From Planctomycetota bacterium (lineage in GTDB: Bacteria > Planctomycetota > MHYJ01 > JACQXL01): DNA of 16,833 bases. The stretch lies in NCBI GenBank assembly GCA_030018555.1, contig JASEHY010000009.1, positions 1-16,833 on the forward strand, read 5' to 3'. The position numbers and the translations under genes were made by a program. How positions within the stretch are numbered: position 1 is the stretch's first letter; every line of letters starts with the position of its first letter. Of this stretch, positions 6,697-12,162 are shown one piece after another. The notes below the pieces were generated by a model. It saw only the letters and a list, made by a program, of their open reading frames with translations. It searched no databases and was not told the DNA's origin.

Positions 6697-7527
6697 ATGA
6701 TGAGAATAATATTGTCTTCCCTTATAATCTGTGTAATCTGTGGGTTGTTATTGGCAATCCATAGTAATAGTTGTGCGTCAAGAGAGCAAACAATTATTTT
6801 ATTGACTACAACAAGCGTGCAGGATACCGGCTTTCTTGATAAGATAATCCCGTTATTCCAGAAGAAACATCCGGGTTATAGAGTAAAGACAATAGCGCTG
6901 GGAAGCGGAGAGGCAATGGCAATGGCTCGTAAAGGCGAGGGTGATGTGCTTCTGACCCATAGCCCTCAATTAGAGGAAGAATTTATTAAAGAGGGGTTCG
7001 GAATTAGTAGAAAGCCATTGATGTATAATTATTTCATTATCTTAGGCCCTTCTGATGACCCTGCAGGAGTGAAATCCGACTCATCTGCAGTTGAGGCATT
7101 CAGAAGAATTTACCAGACAAAGAGTAGATTTGTCTCAAGGGGTGATAATTCAGGCACTCATAATTGTGAAATGGAAATCTGGAAACGCTGTGGAATAAAA
7201 CCCGTTTATCCCGGCTATCTGGAATCAGGACAGGGAATGAGTGCCACTATCCGTATCGCATCAGAAAAGCAATGTTATACTCTGGTTGACTCGGGAACAT
7301 ATTCAGCAATGAGAAAACATCTTGTCCTTACGGTCTGCTCTGACTTTAATAAGGAACTTCGTAATCCTTACAGCATCATAAAACTCAATCCTGAGAAGAT
7401 AAAAGGAGTGAATGTGCAAGGTGCAAGGTTGTTAAAAGAGTTTTTGCTTTCAGAAGATGTCCGCGAGATTGTTCGGACACTGGGCGTAAAGGAATTCGGC
7501 GAGCCACTATTTCTTTTATGGAAGTAA
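6697..7527 (+). CDS. tupA: Tungstate ABC transporter substrate-binding protein TupA
   Basis: The 276-residue protein has an N-terminal hydrophobic signal (residues 1-26, with a Cys at 27 in HSNSCAS that may or may not be lipidated). The TupA-type oxyanion-binding pattern follows: LLTTTSVQDTGFLDKIIPLF, GSGEAMAMARKGEGDVLLTHSP, MYNYFIILGPSDDPAGVK, and FVSRGDNSGTHNCEMEIW. Known TupA proteins capture tungstate outside the cytoplasmic membrane and deliver it to TupB; molybdate preference cannot be excluded by sequence alone. Either ATG 6697 or ATG 6700 could be used, and no Shine-Dalgarno is evident. Part of the signal-peptide hydrophobic core (IICVICG) is encoded by an 18-bp repeat whose inverse copy ends tupB. 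It overlaps tupB by 10 nt. No molybdenum/tungsten-cofactor riboswitch fits in the short upstream gap. Confidence 0.9.
   Translation: MMRIILSSLIICVICGLLLAIHSNSCASREQTIILLTTTSVQDTGFLDKIIPLFQKKHPGYRVKTIALGSGEAMAMARKGEGDVLLTHSPQLEEEFIKEGFGISRKPLMYNYFIILGPSDDPAGVKSDSSAVEAFRRIYQTKSRFVSRGDNSGTHNCEMEIWKRCGIKPVYPGYLESGQGMSATIRIASEKQCYTLVDSGTYSAMRKHLVLTVCSDFNKELRNPYSIIKLNPEKIKGVNVQGARLLKEFLLSEDVREIVRTLGVKEFGEPLFLLWK
6726..6743 (+). repeat. 18-bp AATCTGTG repeat, copy in tupA signal peptide
   Basis: AATCTGTGTAATCTGTGG is itself a near-tandem duplication (AATCTGTG twice). It is the exact inverse of CCACAGATTACACAGATT at 8203-8220. Here it encodes most of ICVICG in the hydrophobic core of the signal peptide. 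Confidence 0.75.
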
Positions 7528-8222
7528 TTTATCAGGGCTTAAAAGAGGCAGTGAACTTGATACTCAGTGGTAATAAGGAAATCTGGCAGATAACTCTCCT
7601 GTCACTTCTGGTTTCTGGTTCAGCCACTTTTATCTCAATGCTTATCGGTATTCCGCTGGGGGCGATGATTGGATTAGGTAGATTCCCGGCTCGTAGATTC
7701 GTCATAAGTCTGATAAATACAGGGATGGCATTTCCACCTGTGGTGATAGGTTTGTTTGTGGTAATTTTCCTCTGGCGTTCTGGCCCTCTTGGATTCCTGA
7801 ACATACTCTACACCCCATTGGCTATGCTCATTGCCCAGGTGATTATTGCCACACCTATTGTAATGGGCATCTCCATTTCTGGAATCCAGTCGTTGCCTGA
7901 AGGACTGAAACTGCAGACCCTCTCACTTGGAGCAAGTTACCCGCAGATGCTCTGGATACTGATTAAAGAGGCAAGGTTAGTGCTGTATGGGGCAATAATG
8001 GCAGGATTCGGAGCAGTAATTTCAGAAGTCGGTGCGGTAATGATGACCGGCGGAAATATCAAAGGACAGACCAGAACCCTGACCACCGCCATAGTAACCG
8101 AGACAAGAATTGGACATCTGGAAATCGCTATCGCCCTTGCGATTATCCTTTTATTACTAACATTCGTAATAAATCTTATATTGACTCATCTCCAGCAGAA
8201 AGCCACAGATTACACAGATTAA
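7518..8222 (+). CDS. tupB: Tungstate ABC transporter permease TupB
   Basis: The 234-residue protein has about five hydrophobic segments (around residues 25-50, 65-88, 97-118, 155-180 and 200-225), as expected for a small TupB/ModB-type permease that forms the membrane channel. The coupling (EAA-type) loop is visible as SLPEGLKLQTLSLGASYPQM at about 128-147. The motif GAVMMTGGNIKGQTRTLTTA, typical of this subfamily, precedes the last membrane span. The start ATG lies inside the end of tupA, so translation is probably coupled. The final residues QQKATDYTD come from the inverse copy of the 18-bp repeat seen in the tupA signal sequence and look like an added tail; the stop codon is separated by one base from the tupC start. 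Confidence 0.92.
   Translation: MEVIYQGLKEAVNLILSGNKEIWQITLLSLLVSGSATFISMLIGIPLGAMIGLGRFPARRFVISLINTGMAFPPVVIGLFVVIFLWRSGPLGFLNILYTPLAMLIAQVIIATPIVMGISISGIQSLPEGLKLQTLSLGASYPQMLWILIKEARLVLYGAIMAGFGAVISEVGAVMMTGGNIKGQTRTLTTAIVTETRIGHLEIAIALAIILLLLTFVINLILTHLQQKATDYTD
8203..8220 (-). repeat. 18-bp AATCTGTG repeat, inverse copy at tupB 3' end
   Basis: This copy is the exact reverse complement of 6726-6743. It encodes most of ATDYTD, the C-terminal tail of TupB, immediately before the stop codon. Confidence 0.75.
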
Positions 8223-8223
8223 G

Positions 8224-9528
8224 ATGAATAATACTTTACTCATCGCAAAGGGTATAAAGTGGGAAAAGGAACGCTTCCGGTTGGATATAGATTCTATTTC
8301 GGTCAAAGAAGGGGAAGTTTTGGGGCTTCTCGGTCCGAATGGTGCCGGCAAGACCACCCTATTAAAAATCCTCGCTCTTCTTCTAAAGCCCGACAAAGGT
8401 GAAATATTCTTCCCGCCCACTTCTCGCCTCGTCTCCGACCCAGCCTCGCTCTCGCTCCCGCCTTTGGCGAGGCTCGCCCTTCGGGGCGGCGGCGAGGCGG
8501 GCGAGTCGGAGCGGGCGGGGGCGAGGTTCCCGCCTGTGGCGAGGTTCGCCCCGAAGGGCGACGCCCGAATGGGCGACAGGGATTTTACCACTCCCGCCCC
8601 GATGGACATCGGGGTCAGGAAGAAGATTACGATGGTCTTCAGCGACCATCTGCTCTATAACACCACTGTCAGAAATAATATTACGGTAGGATTGAAACTG
8701 AGACGAGAGACCAGAGAGAATATAAATCGTAAGGTTGAAGAGTATGCCTGGCATTTCAGGATAAAGGAGATATTAGAGAAGAAGGCGGGAGAACTTTCTA
8801 ACGGCGAGAAAAAACGGGTCGCACTGGCGCGTGCCTTTATTATTGAGCCCGAGTTATTGTTGTTAGATGAGCCATTCAGCGCCCTTGATGAACCCACCAG
8901 AGAATCACTGTTCAAGGATTTATCCCGAATGCTTTCGGGAAAGGAAAAAAGGATTACCACCATTCTGGTCAGCCAGCAGAGAAGTGAAATACTTTCGCTC
9001 TGTCATCGCGTCGGTGTTATTATCGCAGGGCGGCTTCTTCAGATGGATAAAAGTGACGAGGTGTTCAATAAGCCCAATTGTCAGGAAGTGGCTGATTTCG
9101 TGGGAATGCAGACCCTGCTTAACGGCAGGGTCAAGGATTGTTCTGATGGTGTTGTTCATATTAAACTTACAGGTTCGCTACGCTCACTGCAAGACGGCAG
9201 TGAAAATATTATCTCTGCTCAGGGCATAGTGGCGACAGATAGCGAGGTAATTATCGGCATTCGCCCCGAAGAGGTTATACTAATGAAACCTCTATCAGAG
9301 CAGGGACAATTCTCTGCCCGCAACAGATTTATCGGCACAATCAAACGCATCATACCACTCGGCTATCAGTATAAAATACAACTTGAATGTCGCTCACCTA
9401 ATTCAATGGAAACTTTTCCGTTGAGCAGTATTATTACCAGGATATCATTGGAAGAACTCAATCTGAGAGAAGGAAATAATTGTCTCGTCCTGTTTAAGGC
9501 GAATGCAGTGCACCTGATACAGAAGTAA
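8224..9528 (+). CDS. tupC: Tungstate ABC transporter ATP-binding protein TupC with large repeat-encoded insert
   Basis: The Walker A motif GPNGAGKTT (about residues 38-46), signature LSNGEKKRVALARAF, Walker B LLLLDEPFSALD and a C-terminal TOBE/Mop-like segment (SARNRFIGTIKRI, GIRPEEV, FKANAVHLI) identify the ATPase that powers TupAB. At 434 residues it exceeds the usual length of about 360. The excess is a Gly/Ala/Arg/Pro insert at about residues 64-130, between Walker A and the Q-loop, encoded by palindromic DNA (8411-8614). Two catalytic positions are unusual: the Q-loop reads MVFSDHLL, where Gln normally follows VF, and the H-loop reads TILVSQQRSE, where VTHD is expected. The enzyme may therefore be slow or impaired, although position and full open frame argue that it is made. 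It follows tupB by one base. Confidence 0.88.
   Translation: MNNTLLIAKGIKWEKERFRLDIDSISVKEGEVLGLLGPNGAGKTTLLKILALLLKPDKGEIFFPPTSRLVSDPASLSLPPLARLALRGGGEAGESERAGARFPPVARFAPKGDARMGDRDFTTPAPMDIGVRKKITMVFSDHLLYNTTVRNNITVGLKLRRETRENINRKVEEYAWHFRIKEILEKKAGELSNGEKKRVALARAFIIEPELLLLDEPFSALDEPTRESLFKDLSRMLSGKEKRITTILVSQQRSEILSLCHRVGVIIAGRLLQMDKSDEVFNKPNCQEVADFVGMQTLLNGRVKDCSDGVVHIKLTGSLRSLQDGSENIISAQGIVATDSEVIIGIRPEEVILMKPLSEQGQFSARNRFIGTIKRIIPLGYQYKIQLECRSPNSMETFPLSSIITRISLEELNLREGNNCLVLFKANAVHLIQK
8411..8614 (+). repeat. Compound GC-rich palindromic island inside tupC
   Basis: The outer arms CTCCGAC (8433-8439) and GTCGGAG (8505-8511) enclose the 36-bp core 8457-8492, identical to 5330-5365. A second, diverged unit follows at 8530-8560 (CCGCCTGTGGCGAGGTTCGC then CCCGAAGGGCG). 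Then come CGCCC-GAAT-GGGCG (8562-8575) and the CCCCGATG-GA-CATCGGGG hairpin (8597-8614). The two core units are read in the same frame, giving PPLARLALRGGG and PPVARFAPKGDA. The whole island is inserted between Walker A and the Q-loop without a stop or frameshift. Confidence 0.88.
8923..8940 (+). repeat. TCCCGAA-TGCT-TTCGGGA hairpin inside tupC
   Basis: A 7-bp stem with 4-nt loop encodes SRMLSG, between the D-loop helix and the H-loop strand, a permissive place. It matches the intergenic hairpin at 6673-6688 in stem and loop. Confidence 0.6.
9169..9193 (+). repeat. 25-bp TTCGCT repeat, copy in tupC
   Basis: ACAGGTTCGCTACGCTCACTGCAAG from 9169 differs by one base from 11014-11038 (T in place of A in the middle). 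Here it encodes TGSLRSLQ in the C-terminal domain. In the gene at 10535-11599 the other copy is read from the opposite strand as LAVSEANLS. Confidence 0.75.
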
Positions 9529-9533
9529 CTAAA

Positions 9534-9598
9534 AAACTAAAGAACCGAGAGACGAAAGAACAGTTCTTCAGTCCTTTAGTTCTTCCGTTCTTTAGTTT
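9534..9598. terminator. Imperfect hairpin between tupC and the radical SAM gene
   Basis: AAACTAAAGAAC (9534-9545) and GTTCTTTAGTTT (9587-9598) are a perfect 12-bp inverted pair. The interior reiterates AAAGAAC and its inverse (GAAAGAAC, GTTCTTC, TAGTTCTT), so several alternative stems can form. It could terminate tup transcription, but GC content is low and it lies almost against the next gene. It may simply be another low-complexity repeat of this genome. Confidence 0.45.
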
Positions 9599-9606
9599 AG
9601 AGAAGT

Positions 9607-10521
9607 ATGTTATTTTATTCTTTCAAGAAGTATCTTAAGGAGAAGTTTCCCGCTCATCGGGTGTATAAGATATCACTTGATGCGGGGTTTTCCTGCCCTC
9701 ACCGGACTCCCTCTACCAGAGTCGGCGGGTGTATCTATTGCGAGAACCGCTCCTTCAGCCCGTATACGAGATTAGAGAAAAGACCGCCTCTTGAGGAGCA
9801 AATCCAGAAATCAATGGAATTCTACCGCAAAAGATATAAGGCAGATAAATTTATCATCTATTTTCAGGCATATACCAATACACTCGCGCCAATAGAGCAT
9901 CTTAGACCTTTATACGACTCTGCCCTCGTCCATCCTGATATAGTCGGGCTTGCTATCGGCACAAGACCTGATTGCGTGCCTGATAGTGTCCTTGACCTCA
10001 TCAGTGAATACGCTAAAAAATATCTCGTCTGGCTTGAATATGGATTGCAATCCGCACACGATAAGACACTGGACTTTATAAACAGGGGTCATAAATACAG
10101 TGATTACGAATCTGCCATAAAGAGGACAAAAGAGCGCAAGAATATTTCTATCGCGACACATCTTATACTGGGATTACCCGGCGAAGGTAAAAGAGAAATG
10201 ATTGAGTCAGTTGAGAAAGTAATTGCTCTCGGCATTGACGGGATAAAATTACATCATCTCTATATCGCCAGAAACACTCGTCTGGCGGAGTTATACGAAC
10301 AAAATCTCATCACATTACTTACGCTTTCAGAATATATTCAATTGGTCTGTGACATAATAGAGATGCTTCCGCCTGAGATGGTCGTGATTCGTGTAACGGG
10401 CGAGTTAAGTGGCGAATATCTCATCGCTCCTAAATGGGGTGTGAACAAAAATCAGGCAATCCAGATGATAGAAAAAGAACTCTCATCTCGGGCTTCTTAT
10501 CAGGGAAAAAACTATTCCTAA
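9607..10521 (+). CDS. Radical SAM protein, YhcC / TIGR01212 type
   Basis: The 304-residue protein starts FYSFKKYLKEKFPAHRVYKI and has the family's modified cluster motif, C30 followed by C42 and C45 (FSCPHR...GGCIYC), expected to hold the SAM-cleaving [4Fe-4S] cluster. Further family marks are FQAYTNTLAP, GTRPDCVPDSVLDLI, VWLEYGLQSAHDKTL, INRGHKYSDY, ATHLILGLPGE and GIDGIKLHHLYIARNT, ending with VIRVTGELSGEYLIAPKWG. E. coli YhcC is a member; its substrate is not established to my knowledge. No palindromic insert is seen, and the length is normal. The last gene of the plus-strand set, it ends 13 nt from the convergent gene. Confidence 0.9.
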   Translation: MLFYSFKKYLKEKFPAHRVYKISLDAGFSCPHRTPSTRVGGCIYCENRSFSPYTRLEKRPPLEEQIQKSMEFYRKRYKADKFIIYFQAYTNTLAPIEHLRPLYDSALVHPDIVGLAIGTRPDCVPDSVLDLISEYAKKYLVWLEYGLQSAHDKTLDFINRGHKYSDYESAIKRTKERKNISIATHLILGLPGEGKREMIESVEKVIALGIDGIKLHHLYIARNTRLAELYEQNLITLLTLSEYIQLVCDIIEMLPPEMVVIRVTGELSGEYLIAPKWGVNKNQAIQMIEKELSSRASYQGKNYS

Positions 10522-10534
10522 ATCCGAAATTAGG

Positions 10535-11599
10535 TCATTCCCTTATAATATAAAATCCCGGCATAAGTATCTCCTGCTTGAGTATCCTGCCATCTGGCGT
10601 GATATAAGCGGTATAATTCAAGGAGTGTTTGGGCAGAGAAGGGTCAGATAATATCACTTCATAGACATCGTGATTTTCGCCTTTCCATTCTATCGTGGTA
10701 AGGTTCTCTACCTTTGCTTTGAGCGTTTGCATACAACCACCGAAAGGGTTGATAGAATTAATTGCCCATTCCTTTCCCACACTCAGATGGGGCATAGAAA
10801 TGAATGGCGAAAGTCCATCTGAGAGCGTGGATGTCGGCACATAAGGAAGAATTTGAGATGTGGTCTTTTTGCCGTCTGATATCGTAAATTTTAACAGGTT
10901 ATCTTCCACTTTACCCTCTATAATATAATTTAAGATAGGGCTTTTTACTGTAAAATGGAATTCTTTGAGTCGGTAGTTCTCATCAATGACCGAACGACCA
11001 CTTAATTCAATAGACAGGTTCGCTTCGCTCACTGCAAGTAGGTTCGTTCCCTTGATGTCCATCGGGGGACTCACTGTGGCGCCGTTGGCACCAACATCTA
11101 CCTTTGACAACTTATCCGCCGAAGGCGGATCTGCCTCCCGCCTGTGGCGCCGCCTTTGGCGAGCCTCGCCCTGCGGGGCGGGAGGCTCGTCCTTCGGGGC
11201 GGCTGGCACAGAGTAACCCCTTGAGGTCTGCTTCCGACCTGCCCGCCTTTTATGCTGGTCTGAGGTGTCGGTCAGAAGACCCTTCAGAAATGATAGCACT
11301 TTAAGGGTGGTAAAATTGGAAATTACTGTGGTTTTGTCAGCCATCGGTGTGATGGTAGTGGTAGAAGAACCGATTCGCTCTTGCATCAAATAAACGCCCA
11401 TCTTAATTTCTTTCTCATAGTCTGATTTTTTAAGATACGCGGCATAAGAGGGCTGGGTAAGGGCGGGTAAAGAAGGCAACACTTCTCTAAGAATAAAGAG
11501 AGTTGTCATTATCAACCAGAACAGGACGATGACTGAAGGGAGCAAATAAGTTGAGAAAGCCCCCCTTGAACTTTTGAACCCTTGAACTCTTTGAACCAT
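10535..11599 (-). CDS. Unknown membrane-anchored protein, with repeat-encoded start and central insert
   Basis: I do not recognise a family. The 354-residue product has one hydrophobic segment (about residues 18-38), then a segment likely to lie outside the membrane, with beta-rich stretches such as FHFTVKSPILNYIIEGKV, VYEVILSDPSLPKHSLNYTAYI and TPDGRILKQEI. The last looks like the end of an antiparallel lipoprotein-type or outer-envelope fold. The first dozen residues (MVQRVQGFKSSRG) are encoded by a GTTCAA octamer array, so the start codon itself may have come with the repeat. Residues about 110-200 are Arg/Pro/Ala-rich and encoded by palindromic DNA. It begins 2 nt after the stop of the HD-domain gene and closes the LPS-related operon. 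Confidence 0.65.
   Translation of the reverse strand: MVQRVQGFKSSRGAFSTYLLPSVIVLFWLIMTTLFILREVLPSLPALTQPSYAAYLKKSDYEKEIKMGVYLMQERIGSSTTTITPMADKTTVISNFTTLKVLSFLKGLLTDTSDQHKRRAGRKQTSRGYSVPAAPKDEPPAPQGEARQRRRHRREADPPSADKLSKVDVGANGATVSPPMDIKGTNLLAVSEANLSIELSGRSVIDENYRLKEFHFTVKSPILNYIIEGKVEDNLLKFTISDGKKTTSQILPYVPTSTLSDGLSPFISMPHLSVGKEWAINSINPFGGCMQTLKAKVENLTTIEWKGENHDVYEVILSDPSLPKHSLNYTAYITPDGRILKQEILMPGFYIIRE
11014..11068 (-). repeat. TTCGCT repeat and diverged CCGATG hairpin inside the 354-residue gene
   Basis: 11014-11038 is the second copy of the 25-bp TTCGCT repeat (24 of 25 identical to 9169-9193). Next to it, 11049-11068 is a decayed member of the CCCCGATG hairpin family (GATG-TC-CATC core). 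On the coding strand it gives SPPMDIKG, to be compared with APMDIGV in TupC and APMSIGG in the activase. Confidence 0.7.
11114..11203 (-). repeat. Compound GC-rich palindromic island inside the 354-residue gene
   Basis: ATCCGCC-GAA-GGCGGAT (11114-11130) is a perfect hairpin. 11150-11171 matches the non-coding copy at 1085-1106 exactly. The 40 bp 11164-11203 match 5185-5224 of the activase at 36 of 40 positions. Here the gene reads the opposite strand, giving PAAPKDEPPAPQGEARQRRR, whereas the activase reads RTSPRRAGGSPFGAA. The unit is therefore related as DNA, not as a protein domain. Confidence 0.88.
11566..11597 (-). repeat. GTTCAANN octamer array at the start of the 354-residue gene
   Basis: TTGAAC (the inverse of GTTCAA) occurs at 11566, 11574, 11582 and 11591, with 8- and 9-bp steps. 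The array overlaps the presumed ATG at 11599-11597 and encodes the first residues of the protein. It matches the array at 3759-3790. Confidence 0.75.
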
Positions 11600-11601
11600 A
11601 T

Positions 11602-12147
11602 TTATAGCCCCAAATCACCACTGATAGACTTCATTGCATCCAGAGATATTTGCAGGAATCTTTCCAGCCCTATGCCGAGTTTGGCACAATTTTGCATTGC
11701 CTCTCTATTTGCACCAGCCGCGAATCTTTTTTCCTTCATACGATTACGGGCAAACTCAACATCAATCGGTGCTAACTTTTTGTCTGGATGAATCAAGGCA
11801 CAAGCGACCAGAAAGCCCGTTACAGGGTCAGCACAATAAATTGCTTCTTCCATTAATGAGTCGCGTTCCTTTTTATCCGCATGCGCCTTGATAGCATCAA
11901 TAATCTCCTGCTCTACAGATTTGTCTGAAAGAAATTGAGCGGTGATAATGGTGTGTTGCTCCGGTGTGTTCTTGGTTTCTTCATAATCAAGGTCGTGAAG
12001 GAGACCGACTAATCCCCATTTATCTTCATCCTGCTTCAGTTCACGGGCAAGGTGCTTCATCACTGACTCTACCGCTAAAATATGTTTACGAAGATTATTG
12101 TTGCTCACACGGGATTGCATTAATGAAAGGGCTTCCTGTCTTGTCAT
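11602..12147 (-). CDS. HD-domain phosphohydrolase-like protein
   Basis: The 181-residue protein has the metal-binding pattern of the HD superfamily: H22 (LRKHILAVE), H51-D52 (LLHDLDYE), H65 (EQHTII), H89 (IKAHAD) and D107 (YCADPVTG). Such small single-domain HD proteins act on nucleotides or other phosphoesters in the cytoplasm; the substrate is not known. A clean AGGAGG at 12159-12154, six bases upstream, fixes the ATG. It lies 15 nt after the LptC/LptA-like gene and 2 nt before the next gene, so it is probably co-transcribed with the Kdo/LPS genes. No palindromic insert is seen. Confidence 0.88.
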   Translation of the reverse strand: MTRQEALSLMQSRVSNNNLRKHILAVESVMKHLARELKQDEDKWGLVGLLHDLDYEETKNTPEQHTIITAQFLSDKSVEQEIIDAIKAHADKKERDSLMEEAIYCADPVTGFLVACALIHPDKKLAPIDVEFARNRMKEKRFAAGANREAMQNCAKLGIGLERFLQISLDAMKSISGDLGL

Positions 12148-12153
12148 AATTTA

Positions 12154-12159
12154 CCTCCT
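12154..12159 (-). promoter_or_regulatory. Shine-Dalgarno AGGAGG of the HD-domain gene
   Basis: This is a full consensus site with 6-nt spacing to the ATG at 12147. It stands out because most genes in the window lack a recognisable Shine-Dalgarno. Confidence 0.8.
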
Positions 12160-12162
12160 CGT

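Noticed and set aside
8157..8754. Antisense and alternative-frame open reading frames over tupC
   Set aside because: These are again explained by the stop-free repeats; the TupC motifs lie in the other frame.
8224..9528. tupC as a frameshifted pseudogene
   Set aside because: The frame is intact from start to stop, with all downstream motifs in frame; only the insert and two atypical catalytic positions are odd.
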